Positions 1 through 9,578 are shown, counted from the stretch's first letter. The stretch is DNA of 36,776 bases from Microcystis aeruginosa Ma_SC_T_19800800_S464 (GCA_007095785.1 SFBL01000177.1:1-36776), one strand, 5' to 3'. A program made the numbers and translations. The notes: a model not told the origin generated them from the sequence alone.

Positions 1-176
1 TTATCAGTTATCAGTTATCAGTTATCAGTTATCAGGTTTGAGTTTTCCGTTAGTAGTTATCAGTTAGTAGTTATCAGTTATCAGTTATCAGGTTTGAGTT
101 TTCCGTTAGTATTATCAAGTGGCAAGTTCGGAGCTTTCTTTTCACTGATTACTGGTTACTGATTACTGATTACTGA
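1..176. repeat. Heptameric tandem repeats (TTATCAG / TTACTGA)
   Basis: TTATCAG is repeated head to tail at the extreme left edge and again around 60-90. TTACTGA repeats occupy about 145-175. A longer direct repeat, beginning ATCAGGTTTGAGTTTTCCG, occurs at about 32 and 87, so the block itself was duplicated. No coding potential is evident. This is the short tandemly repeated sequence type common in cyanobacterial spacers. Confidence 0.85.
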
Positions 177-434
177 CTAGGGATTGCTACTTTTGCGACT
201 CTTTCAACAGGGGAAAAGATCAAGGCACCAAAACCGTTAAAGAAACGATTGAAACGACTAAGAAAGGCACAGAAAAACCTTTCTAGAAAACAGAAAGGAA
301 GTAACCGACGGGAAAAAGCCAGAAAACGAGTAGCTAAAATCCACGCAAAGATTAAAGACACTCGAAACACATCAGGAATGGTTAAAAATCGGAAGTTGTC
401 CCGTGCTATAAGTACCGCGCGCAAAATTAATTAG
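177..434 (+). pseudogene. tnpB: TnpB (IS200/IS605 OrfB) relic with internal deletion
   Basis: The forward frame reads GIATFATLSTGEKIKAPKP, then the basic KRLRKAQKNLSRKQKGSNRR stretch typical of the central part of TnpB, the RNA-guided nuclease encoded by IS200/IS605 elements. After KIHAKIKDTRN the frame jumps straight to a TSGMVKNRKLSRAIS-like segment, which in intact TnpB lies some tens of residues further on. An internal in-frame deletion is therefore likely. The first RuvC aspartate normally next to the GI..LATLS motif is missing, as are the amino-terminal half and the zinc-finger end. The stop codon (TAG at 432-434) is supplied by the MITE that follows. It cannot encode an active nuclease. 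Confidence 0.8.
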
Positions 435-800
435 GGTTTGCTGAAAAAGTTTTTCCTGGGGGTAGGAGTCAGTAGCCGGTCGTCAGGAGCCGGTCGTTTC
501 AGGCTTTGTTGCCCTTGTTTTTTGTACCAAGTTATGTACTACAAGAAGGATAATGCAAGGTTTTTGAAAGTCCCAATCCTATTTTCTTGCACTAACATCG
601 GATTTTAACAGGTCAAAAGCCTTATTTTAAAAGGGTTTTACCATTATTCAGCAAGCCCTAAGGCTCTTCTCGACTTTGTGTGATAATTTTTGCTTATGGA
701 ATCCTCAAGTGCTTATTGGGCAAGACTTTTAGGACTATTTTGCGGATATTCTATCAGTATAGACCTCGTTTCCACACAGAAACCAGAAGAGCCGCCCTAA
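431..800. mobile_element. MITE with TTAGGG(C/T)TTGCTGA ends, interrupted by another element
   Basis: The left end TTAGGGTTTGCTGAAAAAG (431) and the right end TTCAGCAAGCCCTAA (647-661) are inverted repeats bounding about 231 bp with no open frame of note. A second element occupies 662-793, and the last seven bases, GCCCTAA, reappear after it (794-800). The original element therefore ended at 800. A relative with the same ends lies at 36243-36504. It directly abuts and truncates the tnpB relic. Confidence 0.75.
662..793. mobile_element. ISL3-type MITE (GGCTCTTCT ends) nested in the previous MITE
   Basis: The left end GGCTCTTCTCGACTTTGTGT and the right end, which read on the minus strand begins GGCTCTTCTGGTTTCTGTGT, are imperfect inverted repeats 132 bp apart. 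A GCCCTAA direct repeat (655-661 and 794-800) flanks them as a target duplication. GGCTCTTC termini are typical of ISL3-family elements, though 8 bp duplications are usual there and I see 7. There is no transposase inside, so it must be mobilised in trans. A lone copy of one end occurs at 25824. Confidence 0.7.
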
Positions 801-892
801 TTACACATCTAAGCCACTACTCCGTCAGAATTCTGGTGTGAGGAAACAGTGAACTGAAAACTCAAATCCGATCCCTAATAGCTGTCTCCCGT

Positions 893-937
<45 letters not shown>

Positions 938-977
938 GGAGTCTCGACTAGGAAATTAATTTTGCACGACTACTTAA

Positions 978-1073
978 TATGATGAAGCTTTGGAAGAGGC
1001 TTTTAAGCAAGTCTCGGAAAAAGACCTTCGTAATTGGTTCACACACTGTTGCTATTGTACCTCATCTATCTGA
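978..1073 (+). pseudogene. 3' relic of an IS630-family transposase
   Basis: One forward frame reads YDEALEEAFKQVSEKDLRNW and then FTHCCYCTSSI before TGA (1071-1073). The ending RNWFTHCCYCTS resembles the carboxyl terminus of IS630-type transposases found in cyanobacteria (recognised from memory). Nothing of the catalytic DDE domain remains upstream, where the heptamer array is found. A 74-codon frame on the same strand (979-1203) overlaps it and is probably chance. Confidence 0.6.
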
Positions 1074-1231
1074 GAAAGGCTGTCAGCGTAAACCTCATTC
1101 TCTCGTTCTCCTGACAGGGGAAGGTCTCAAGGTTTTTCCCTACACCCTAGCCCCCACACCCTGTTTCACTTTCAATCTGCCTGTCACCCCTTTAGGCTGG
1201 TGATAACTCTCATTGGCAATCCCTAAAAATA

Positions 1232-1266
1232 TATAACTGATAACTGATTACTGATAACTGATTACT
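1232..1266. repeat. TAACTGA/TTACTGA heptamers overlapping the pilQ stop codon
   Basis: Five consecutive seven-base units alternate TAACTGA and TTACTGA. On the minus strand the pilQ stop codon TAA (1264-1262) lies inside the last unit, so the array has reached the very end of the coding sequence. Confidence 0.8.
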
Positions 1267-3355
1267 GTCGCGGTTGTACGGGGAAACCTTGACGCTGAAG
1301 CATTTCCGCCGCATCTTGTCCCGGTTGATAGTTGATGCCGAGGGTAGAGGTGGCCGTATCTTCCATGATTTTGGGAGTGAGGAGAATAATCACCTCCGAG
1401 CGATCATTGCGATTGGTACGACTGCGGAATAAAGCTCCTAAAATGGGAATATCCCCTAAAATCGGCACTTTTGTCTCAGAACTCTGTTGGCGTTCTTGGA
1501 TAATGCCAGAAAGAATTAAACTCTGTCCATCCCGGAGACGAATTAAACCAGAAGTTAATTCCCGACGAATCAGAGGGGTAAGGGTGTTGATTGTCAGACC
1601 ACCGCTATTAAATTGAATTGGAGACCCCGGAGAGGCGATGGTAGGGCTAACCGACAGGGAAATAAAACCGTTATCATCCACCTGATCGACATTTACCGCT
1701 AAAGTTAATCCAGCATCGGCCAGTACAGGGACAGTGGTGCGTTCGCCACTGAGAGGATCTACACTTGTCTCCACACTTTCTAGCACTTTCTCGGTAAGCT
1801 TAACGGTGGCCTGTTGACCTTCCTGTACTACCAGCGAGGGATCGGTAAGAATCTTGGCATTTCCTGTCTGAATTGACGCTTGCAGGGTCATCAAGAATTT
1901 TTGGGGATATTGGAAGAGGGTCGGGGGTTCGTATTCGTACTCTACTATTCCCGTCTCTGGGTCAATATTAACATCACTCAAACCGGGTTGGAAGGGGTTA
2001 ACAGTGCGACCAAAACTAGGGCGTGCGTAGGGTGTTAGACCCCCTACAAAGTCATTCAGTCCCTGGTTAACACGGCCAAAGGGAGCGCCATTCTGAATGT
2101 CAAGAAAAGGTTGAATTTCTGCTGTCCCCGTACCCGATATGATATCAAAAATCGGCACAACAGGCTGTGCAAAAGCCCCCGGTCTGGAGACAGTCCCACT
2201 ACTGGGTGGGTTCATATTACCAAAGTTCAGCACTGCTGCCCCGTTATCTTGAACGAAGAAACCATCGTTAAAACCGAAGGAAAAACTACTGTTAAAACGG
2301 TCTGTATTGAGCAGGTTAACATCAATAACTTTGACATTAACCACCACCTGACGGCGACGGGCATCCAGTTGGGTTAATAAAGAGGTGGCGATCTGGACTT
2401 GCCGCGCTTCGCCAATTAAATTAATAGAATTAAGGCGATCATCGGCGGCAATTCTTAGACCGGTTAAAAGTAGGGCAGCTTTTGAGCCTTCTGTGTTTTG
2501 GGGTTTCAGTGCCTCTAGGGTGGCGGGAACATCCCGGCGACCGATGACCCGTCCAGTGAGGGGATCGACGATATCCTCGGTTTTCGAGACTAAACGCTGG
2601 TATTCTGCCCCTTGGGTGGCGAGGAAAGTGGCGGCATTAACGGCTTTAACTTGGTTGAGACGCAGGGTGCGGCTAATCAAATTACGAGCGCCCTGGGGTA
2701 ATTGCGCCCCGACAAAGATAGTTGTCCCCTGACGGTTGGCCTGGAGTCCGGAAATTAACAATACGGCGTTAAAAATGTTTTCCACCGATTCGTTAGTAAA
2801 TTCCAAGGAAACTGTCTGAGAGGTGGCGTTAGTTTCCCCCTGGGCGCTGGTGAAAACGACGTTATAACCGGCATAGTTAGCAAGGGTCATTAACACTTCT
2901 CTAGCGGAAGCTTCCCGCAGTAAAACACGAGGTACGGTGATATTACGCTCGAATTTGACCTTTTCGGCACTAGCATCGATGTTAGAGATGGCAATATCTC
3001 CCACCGGTGGGGCGACAGCCCGGGGTAGGGTGGGAGCGCCGGGGGTTTGGGGTGCGCCTTGAATAATAATTTCAGGATTGGGGACAAGGGGCGCACTTTG
3101 GGCGAGCAGTTTTTCACTGGCTAAAATGCGATCGCTCATTTCCTTTTGTACGGCTGCGCTGGAAGGGACAAGCTGATTTGGCGACTTTTGTAAATTTTCT
3201 TGACTAAACTCTTGCAAAAATTCAACTTTTGATGTAAAAGATTTTAACTCTGAACCATGGAAGGAAATGGGAGTTTCGGCCAAAGCGCTCAGGGGAGCCA
3301 TCAATAAAAACGAGGCCATTGGGGGGATAAACAGGGCATAACGGGACGGATTCAC
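1262..3355 (-). CDS. pilQ: Type IV pilus secretin PilQ
   Basis: PilQ is the outer-membrane secretin through which the type IV pilus passes; it serves motility and natural transformation. The amino terminus (NPSRYALFIPPMASFLLMAP...SALA-ETP) is a signal peptide. A small secretin amino-terminal (STN/N-type) domain lies around residues 130-220 (REVLMTLANYAGYNVVFTSA). The carboxyl-terminal third carries the secretin core, with the characteristic TPLIRRELTSGLIRLRDGQS and KVPILGDIPILGALFR stretches. An in-frame TTG start exists at 3373. I prefer the GTG at 3355 because AGGAG lies about 10 bases before it and the protein then begins directly at the signal peptide (697 residues). It is the last gene of pilM-N-O-Q, 55 bases after pilO. 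No pilP is present, as is usual in cyanobacteria. Confidence 0.93.
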   Translation of the reverse strand: MNPSRYALFIPPMASFLLMAPLSALAETPISFHGSELKSFTSKVEFLQEFSQENLQKSPNQLVPSSAAVQKEMSDRILASEKLLAQSAPLVPNPEIIIQGAPQTPGAPTLPRAVAPPVGDIAISNIDASAEKVKFERNITVPRVLLREASAREVLMTLANYAGYNVVFTSAQGETNATSQTVSLEFTNESVENIFNAVLLISGLQANRQGTTIFVGAQLPQGARNLISRTLRLNQVKAVNAATFLATQGAEYQRLVSKTEDIVDPLTGRVIGRRDVPATLEALKPQNTEGSKAALLLTGLRIAADDRLNSINLIGEARQVQIATSLLTQLDARRRQVVVNVKVIDVNLLNTDRFNSSFSFGFNDGFFVQDNGAAVLNFGNMNPPSSGTVSRPGAFAQPVVPIFDIISGTGTAEIQPFLDIQNGAPFGRVNQGLNDFVGGLTPYARPSFGRTVNPFQPGLSDVNIDPETGIVEYEYEPPTLFQYPQKFLMTLQASIQTGNAKILTDPSLVVQEGQQATVKLTEKVLESVETSVDPLSGERTTVPVLADAGLTLAVNVDQVDDNGFISLSVSPTIASPGSPIQFNSGGLTINTLTPLIRRELTSGLIRLRDGQSLILSGIIQERQQSSETKVPILGDIPILGALFRSRTNRNDRSEVIILLTPKIMEDTATSTLGINYQPGQDAAEMLQRQGFPVQPRQ

Positions 3356-3428
3356 TTTAACTTCACTCCTCAACGATTACGGGATTCAACGGACAAAAAA
3401 CGCAATACTCACACCAGATTGAAGACTA

Positions 3429-4220
3429 TTATTGGGACGGACTAGCGGGGGGTTGACCTTTGGAGCGGGGTTGACCTTTGGGGGGTGGGGGTGACGCTAA
3501 TTTCGCTAATTCGGCGGCACTGAGAGGAATAATTACATTGAGAAGAAAAGTCGTGGTCACGGGTTGATCAGGTTGGGGAACGATAGTGGCTTTATTGTTG
3601 CCAGTACTAACCACTTTAACCGCCGATCCTTGCTTTTCCATCTGGGTATTGAGACTGTTGAGCAAAATAAGCGGCTGTAATCTTTCTAAATCCCGAATCA
3701 CCTCTTGAGTGTTAGCATAGTCCCCTTCGATCTTGACGTTAAAAGTTTGACGTTTGAGCTTATTATTAGCCGCACTACCGAGGGAACCATCGGAGACCAC
3801 CACTGGTTCTAGTCGTTGGGGTTGGAAACTAATCAGCTTAACATTGCGAGACTTAAAGATATTACTAATATCTAAGAGAATAGTGCTTAAGTCCTTTTCT
3901 TTAGCAAAAAGCGAGAGTATTTGCTGTTTAATAGCTTTTTTTTGTTGCAGCTGACTCTCAATTTTTGGGAATTCTGCCGGTCCGAGACCGCTTTTTTGTT
4001 GATCTACCTGTTGTTGTTTGCCGGCTGCATCGTTTTGCAACTGTTGCAAGGCATTATAAGCAGGCATCACCCAGTTAAAAAGCAGATAGAAAGAGCCAAG
4101 TAAACCTAGCACAGCGACAGCGATGCCACTATTGCGGGGAGTAAAAGTTATCCCGAAAGCGATGGGATACTCGTCAAATTCCTCTAATTCCCGATCTTCA
4201 AATTCTTCGGTAAAGGTCAT
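3429..4220 (-). CDS. pilO: Type IV pilus assembly protein PilO
   Basis: PilO is an inner-membrane alignment-complex protein that pairs with PilN to link cytoplasmic PilM to the secretin. The 263-residue product has an acidic cytoplasmic amino terminus and one membrane helix around residues 33-53 (SGIAVAVLGLLGSFYLLFNW). A glutamine-rich coiled coil follows (LQQLQNDAAGKQQQVDQQ), then a ferredoxin-like periplasmic domain that ends in a proline/lysine-rich tail (PPPPKGQPRSKGQPPASPSQ). The ATG overlaps the pilN stop as ATGA, indicating translational coupling. Identification rests on this topology and on the position between pilN and pilQ. Confidence 0.9.
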   Translation of the reverse strand: MTFTEEFEDRELEEFDEYPIAFGITFTPRNSGIAVAVLGLLGSFYLLFNWVMPAYNALQQLQNDAAGKQQQVDQQKSGLGPAEFPKIESQLQQKKAIKQQILSLFAKEKDLSTILLDISNIFKSRNVKLISFQPQRLEPVVVSDGSLGSAANNKLKRQTFNVKIEGDYANTQEVIRDLERLQPLILLNSLNTQMEKQGSAVKVVSTGNNKATIVPQPDQPVTTTFLLNVIIPLSAAELAKLASPPPPKGQPRSKGQPPASPSQ

Positions 4221-4987
4221 GGTTGAATAGCTCCTTGGCGTTTGAGAGTATTAATCCTAGTAATAACTCCGATCGCTCCATTCCGGGCCAGATTGGGCAG
4301 TTGTTGGGTAGCGGGAGTATCACTTAATTGGGCGGTGATCACAAATTGAACCACTTGCGGGAAAGTGACATTAATATTTTTGTACTGATTTTCCACCTCT
4401 ACGGGTAAATCGGCCAGGGCAGCACTTTCGATCACCGTTTGCTTACCCTGTAAAAAAGGAGAAGCTTGTAGGGTTAAGAGATAATCATTGACTGCTTCGT
4501 AATTACTGGCAAAACCACTGATTTTTAAGCGAGTAGCCCGATTGGGTTGCCCTTGATTCGGGGCAGCGGGAACCTCCACCTGCTGCACACTGGTTAGCTG
4601 GACGCTAGGGGGAGTTTGTTGACGAATTTCTTGGAGAATGGCTGACCAAGGACTAATCTGATTGAATACATCTACTAGAGCTTTATTGTCTCCTTCTAAC
4701 ATCTTTAATTGCCCTCTCAGGTCTTCTAGCTTTTTACTTTGGACTTGCAGTTGACCTAATTCCCCGTCCAGTTGCTGAATTAGGGCCTGAGTTTCGCCGG
4801 TTTGCCAACCGACGATTAAACCGAGTAATCCCGTCAGTGTCAATAATCCGGCCCCCACTGCCACACCAATCCACAGGGGTGTTTGTTTACGCAGGTTAAT
4901 AGCGGTGGAAATCTTGGCTGTGGGGGTTCCTTTCCCCGTTTGCTTAAGATGGCGATCCTTGAGAAAATTAACGTCAAGACTATACAT
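4217..4987 (-). CDS. pilN: Type IV pilus assembly protein PilN
   Basis: PilN is a bitopic inner-membrane protein whose short cytoplasmic segment binds PilM and whose periplasmic domain pairs with PilO. The start MYSLDVNFLKDRHLK matches the conserved PilN motif (INLL..R). One membrane helix follows at about residues 37-63 (PLWIGVAVGAGLLTLTGLLG), then a coiled coil (ALIQQLDGELGQLQVQSKKL) and a periplasmic domain. Length is 256 residues. The ribosome binding site GGGAGG lies within the end of pilM, about 10 bases before the ATG, and the 3' end overlaps pilO by four bases. Confidence 0.9.
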   Translation of the reverse strand: MYSLDVNFLKDRHLKQTGKGTPTAKISTAINLRKQTPLWIGVAVGAGLLTLTGLLGLIVGWQTGETQALIQQLDGELGQLQVQSKKLEDLRGQLKMLEGDNKALVDVFNQISPWSAILQEIRQQTPPSVQLTSVQQVEVPAAPNQGQPNRATRLKISGFASNYEAVNDYLLTLQASPFLQGKQTVIESAALADLPVEVENQYKNINVTFPQVVQFVITAQLSDTPATQQLPNLARNGAIGVITRINTLKRQGAIQP

Positions 4988-4996
4988 ACTTTTTGT

Positions 4997-6112
4997 CTAT
5001 ACCTCCCGTAATCCTAAACCGAGAACTGTTCCTAATCCAGGTCTTTCGGTATTAGGAATCTCTTGAGTTGTGTCTAAGTTCAATGATGCGATCGGATCGA
5101 TTGCCATGGTGGGGACGCTGAGACGTTGAGTAAAATATTCGTCTAGTTGTGCTAAACCGCCCCCGGGACCTGCTAAAAGTAACTGGACGATTTCCAGTTC
5201 ATCGCTTTGGTTAAGATAGAAATTAATCGAGCGCCGCAATTCATCGGTTAATTCCCCTAAAACCCTCATCAGTGCCGTCATCCCGGCGTTAGTAGGGACT
5301 CCGGAAGTGCCGGTATTGGTGCTAAGACTATCAAAGGCAGTAATCGGGATTGTCATGCCCAAAAGAATCTCAGGACTGCGGGAGGTGGGCAAATTCATCG
5401 CCCTGGAGAGGGCATTTTGTAGCTGGAAAGTGCCGATGGGTACAGTGCGGGAAAATTGGGGAACCCCATCCACCACGATGGCAATTTCCGTGTTATCAAA
5501 TTCTATATCAACAATGACGGCAGCTTCATTGGAACTAAACTGCCGCAAATGCTCGCGAATCGTCCGAATTAGGGCAAAACTATTAATTTCTAGCACATCT
5601 ACCTCTAATCCTGCCTGTTGGAAGGTTTCCATATAGGCATCGGTAATCTCCCGACGAGTGGCTACCAGCAAAACCTGCACTTTTTCGATCCCGTCTTCAT
5701 CCTGAAAGTAGCCCAGTTTTTGGTAGTCGAGATCCACTTCCTCGCGAGGATAGGGAAGGTATAAACTAGCCTCATGATTTAAGACCAGATCGCGCAATTC
5801 CTGATCGTCCAATTCCGAGGGAATCGGGATAATCCGGATAATTGACTCCCGCATCGGCACACCAGTAGCGACTCGTTTGCTGTTAATTTTATTCTCCTTG
5901 AGGACTTCTTGGATTAATTCCGCTAAAGCGGGGGAATCGACGATTTTTCCCTCCTCAAAGATGCCTTCCGGGATATCCGACCAGCAATATTTAACTAATT
6001 GATAATTTTGTCCCTGTTTGGCGATCTGAGCGACGTTAATCCGTTCTGGGGTAATCTCTAACCCAACACCTTGATTTTTTTTTGTCAATAGCTTCTTAAA
6101 AAAACTTACCAT
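4997..6112 (-). CDS. pilM: Type IV pilus assembly ATPase-fold protein PilM
   Basis: PilM is an actin/FtsA-fold cytoplasmic protein that anchors PilN and is the base of the pilus alignment complex. The 371-residue product begins with GVGLEITPERINVAQIAKQG, the first phosphate-binding strand of the fold. It contains the PilM-typical segments KRVATGVPMRESIIRIIPIP and LRRSINFYLNQ, and a glycine-rich LLLAGPGGGLAQL near residue 315. It is the first gene of the cluster. The start ATG at 6112 gives a family-like amino terminus, but no strong ribosome binding site is visible before it. The 506-base divergent spacer to ilvC should carry its promoter. Confidence 0.92.
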   Translation of the reverse strand: MVSFFKKLLTKKNQGVGLEITPERINVAQIAKQGQNYQLVKYCWSDIPEGIFEEGKIVDSPALAELIQEVLKENKINSKRVATGVPMRESIIRIIPIPSELDDQELRDLVLNHEASLYLPYPREEVDLDYQKLGYFQDEDGIEKVQVLLVATRREITDAYMETFQQAGLEVDVLEINSFALIRTIREHLRQFSSNEAAVIVDIEFDNTEIAIVVDGVPQFSRTVPIGTFQLQNALSRAMNLPTSRSPEILLGMTIPITAFDSLSTNTGTSGVPTNAGMTALMRVLGELTDELRRSINFYLNQSDELEIVQLLLAGPGGGLAQLDEYFTQRLSVPTMAIDPIASLNLDTTQEIPNTERPGLGTVLGLGLREV

Positions 6113-6548
6113 AGATTTTCTTGGGCAGACCTAAGGGGATTGGTGATCAACAAAGCCAATAATTTTTTGACCTGATTTTATCTAGGGTCGATCAAGGCAG
6201 TAAATCAGTCTATAAACGATCCTGACTGGGTAAATCACCCAGAAAAGGTGAAAATCGAGGAGGAGAGCCGCTATTCCTCTACTAAATGCTAACCCGATTA
6301 TCTGTGTTCAGAGCGAGGTTAATCTTGACTGGGTGAGAGGAGAGGAAGTGCCTATTGATGGTGATATTGTAATCAATTTTGGTGAAAGAACCAAGTCTAG
6401 ACAAAAAACCTAGTTAACCGCTCCATCTCGTTTCCTACTCCAGAAAAATTCGCCTTCGTTAGTTAGATTACCCAAATATCTCCAGAAAATTTGAATTTTT
6501 CTAGGCACTATTTTTTCTTGACTCCCAGAAATAGGCGAGCGAATGCTT

Positions 6549-6575
6549 CTGACAGGCGTGATTTTCCCGTATAAT
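6549..6575 (+). promoter_or_regulatory. Candidate ilvC promoter in the pilM-ilvC spacer
   Basis: TATAAT at 6570-6575 is a perfect -10 hexamer 44 bases before the ilvC ATG. CTGACA (6549-6554) is a possible -35, with a short 15-base spacing. The rest of the divergent spacer (6113-6548) contains no open frame I can support and no recognisable riboswitch. Confidence 0.4.
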
Positions 6576-6606
6576 TAGGAGTTTGCACAGTGACAAAAGA
6601 AGTTAA

Positions 6607-7611
<1,005 letters not shown>

Positions 7612-7618
7612 TTCTCTT

Positions 7619-7746
7619 TTTTTCGGTGGAGGGTTGGACGCAACCTGGCAATTCTTGCTGTTGAGTCCGCCCCTACACCCCACACCCCAACCCCCAACCC
7701 CCAACCCCCAACCCCCAACCCCCAACCCCCAACCCCCACCGAAAAA
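7619..7746. repeat. Inverted repeat enclosing a CCCCCAA heptamer array between convergent genes
   Basis: TTTTTCGGTGGAGGGTTGG (about 7619) is mirrored by the CCAACCCCCACCGAAAAA end (about 7729-7746) with one mismatch. Between them CCCCCAA repeats about eight times (7685-7738). The base sequence can fold into a long stem and sits between the 3' ends of ilvC and the membrane-protein gene, so it could end transcription from both sides. GAAAAACTTTTTCAGCAG just beyond resembles the GCTGAAAAAG end of the TTAGGG MITEs, suggesting an eroded copy. Confidence 0.6.
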
Positions 7747-7765
7747 CTTTTTCAGCAGCTCCTAC

Positions 7766-8554
7766 CTAGTAGATCGCCTCCCGTGATTTGACCAGACCGA
7801 TCGCCCGTAAACCGGCAATAACACCACAACCGATCACCATACCGACGAGGGAACGAATCAGATTTTCTACGGGAATGATCGGAATTAAAGCGATCCAGAC
7901 TTCTTCAGGCCAGTTAAAAATCGAGTAGGTAATGGCGACGACCCCTAAATGGGAGAGGCCGCTGGCGGTCCAAGTCCCCCCAAAAATTCCCGCAGCTCCT
8001 AGAGCTAAATTATTACCTTTGATCCAATGGGTAAAAAGAGTCCGGGTTGGCAGGATAAATAATACCAAAGCCGACCAGTCGACGAAAGCCCCGGCGATAA
8101 AGACTCGTGGCGAAATGCCGTTCAGTCCGATCGCCCGGTTAGCGTAGATAAACAGGGGAATCAGAAAAATTAACGTTAATCCTAACCACCAATAACGGCG
8201 TTTTTTGCCTAAAACCATCGTTCCCGCCACAAAACTAGACAAAATAGCCCCAAAGACCGAAATAGCGGGAATTCCTGCCGTGTAGGGGGCAAGGAAAGCC
8301 CCAATTAAGGCCCCAATGCCGCTAGCGATCGCCCCAGCGATCGGGCCGAGTAACCAACCCAAAAGGGGAAAAACCGCTTGACTGAGGGGCATACTACCGC
8401 CGGAAGCGAGGACAATGGAGAAGGGAATAAAAGAAAGGGTGGTGACAATGGCCGCTAAGACGACAATATAGGCGATCGGCGCACCATCAATGGCGGCACT
8501 ACTGACAGCCTCTACTTTGCGTTCTTCCCCTTCGGGGATAATATCTAGGGTCAT
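7766..8554 (-). CDS. Multi-pass membrane protein, ECF transporter S-component-like
   Basis: The 262-residue product has a short hydrophilic amino terminus followed by about six hydrophobic helices. Its glycine/alanine-rich helices, for example FPLLGWLLGPIAGAIASGIG and ending in VGMVIGCGVIAGLRAIGLVK, resemble substrate-binding S components of energy-coupling-factor vitamin or metal transporters. In those the S subunit captures the ligand and shared EcfAA'T units drive import. No ATPase or EcfT gene lies nearby, so a shared module elsewhere would be needed. The ligand cannot be told from sequence. The family assignment is by overall pattern only. Confidence 0.55.
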   Translation of the reverse strand: MTLDIIPEGEERKVEAVSSAAIDGAPIAYIVVLAAIVTTLSFIPFSIVLASGGSMPLSQAVFPLLGWLLGPIAGAIASGIGALIGAFLAPYTAGIPAISVFGAILSSFVAGTMVLGKKRRYWWLGLTLIFLIPLFIYANRAIGLNGISPRVFIAGAFVDWSALVLFILPTRTLFTHWIKGNNLALGAAGIFGGTWTASGLSHLGVVAITYSIFNWPEEVWIALIPIIPVENLIRSLVGMVIGCGVIAGLRAIGLVKSREAIY

Positions 8555-9023
8555 AGTTGCAAGGGTAATTCTAACTTTTCTATCATCCTCTGGTTTGATC
8601 TTCTTCGGGCAATGATTGATTTTTTCGATAACAGCGCACGGTAATGTGATCCTAAATCCGTTGAGTATAGGCTACATATCAGGACAGGCACTCATGCAAA
8701 AGGGAGAATAAATAATCAGTCTTTAATAACTGGATTTATAGCGTTTCCTGTTCGCAAGAGGTACATTATCGATGTTAAAAAGCTTTATCAGCAAAGGTTT
8801 AACTGTGCCACATAGTGTGAGAACCGCTATAGTATGACATCCAAACAGATAAAACTCAAAAACAGTAGGGCCAGCTTTTGGCGTATATCCGCAAAAACTG
8901 GCACCTTCTATCTACTGACTTTCATATATTTAAGGTCTTTATCTCGGCTGACCTCATTTCAAATTGTCTATAGTATTTCCTACTTTTCCATCGTTTCCTC
9001 TATACTTAAGTATTTTTTAATAT
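8555..9023. other. Gene-free spacer with a MITE and a dispersed 18-mer
   Basis: The spacer between two minus-strand genes has no supported gene. ACAGGCACTCATGCAAAA (about 8684-8701) recurs at about 24091. The MITE at 8739-8829 occupies the middle. A 113-codon forward frame from 8834 runs into the yqeG gene on the other strand and has no family features, so I do not call it. Confidence 0.6.
8739..8829. mobile_element. 91-bp MITE with TAGCG...CGCTA ends at a TA target
   Basis: The ends TAGCGTTTC and AACCGCTA are imperfect inverted repeats flanked by TA on both sides. Internal blocks such as GAGGTACA and GCAAAGGTT align with the two elements at 24400 and 24838, so this is a diverged third member. 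A TA target duplication is typical of IS630/mariner-type elements. Confidence 0.6.
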
Positions 9024-9578
9024 TTACTTTTGTGAGGATTGGTCAGGTTTTATTAAGTAATGCTGCGGATGTAGCGAAACGCCGAGAATTTCTGATATCC
9101 ACACCTCAAAATCGTGGATTGGATAAGCTTGCCCCCCCGTCAAAGGATTTACCATTGGTTTCACCAGAATGGTAAACATTCCCAGACGATTTCCCGCTAA
9201 AACATCGGTAAACAAGCGATCGCCAACCATAGCAATTTGTTGGGGGGGAAGTCCCATGGCTGCCATCGCTTGCCGGAGTTTGCGTCGAGAGGGTTTCACC
9301 GCACCGAGAAGGTAGGGAAGTTGTAAATTATCAGCGATCGCACCGATGCGATTTTCGCTCAGATTATTGCTTACCAACCAAATCGGTAGATAAAGACGCA
9401 AGGAATCGACCCAACGCTGTAAATCGTCAGAAACCGTCGTTTCCTGGAGGGGAACAAGGGTATCGTCCACATCAAGAATCAATCCCTTAATCTGATGCTG
9501 ACTCAAAATCTCCAGACTGAGTCCGAGAATCGTATCCCCTAAAATTAAATCAGGTTGTAGAATTTTTGCTCTAGTCAT
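9024..9578 (-). CDS. YqeG-family HAD-superfamily phosphatase
   Basis: The product is a 184-residue single-domain HAD phosphatase of the YqeG/IIIA type, probably cytoplasmic; its physiological substrate is unknown to me. Motif I is LDVDDTL with the nucleophile and acid/base aspartates at residues 36 and 38. Motif II is the serine of LVSNN near 68. Motif III is the lysine of GAVKPSRR near 95. Motif IV is the VGDRLFTDV block near 118. All four catalytic motifs are intact. The methyltransferase gene lies upstream on the same strand, 116 bases away. Confidence 0.88.
   Translation of the reverse strand: MTRAKILQPDLILGDTILGLSLEILSQHQIKGLILDVDDTLVPLQETTVSDDLQRWVDSLRLYLPIWLVSNNLSENRIGAIADNLQLPYLLGAVKPSRRKLRQAMAAMGLPPQQIAMVGDRLFTDVLAGNRLGMFTILVKPMVNPLTGGQAYPIHDFEVWISEILGVSLHPQHYLIKPDQSSQK

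Noticed and set aside
979-1203. 74-codon forward frame starting MMKLWKRLL
   Set aside because: It overlaps, in another frame, the recognisable IS630 transposase tail; its composition is repeat-like and no family pattern is seen.
8834-9175. 113-codon forward frame
   Set aside because: It runs antisense into the well-supported yqeG gene, has no recognisable domain and no ribosome binding site.
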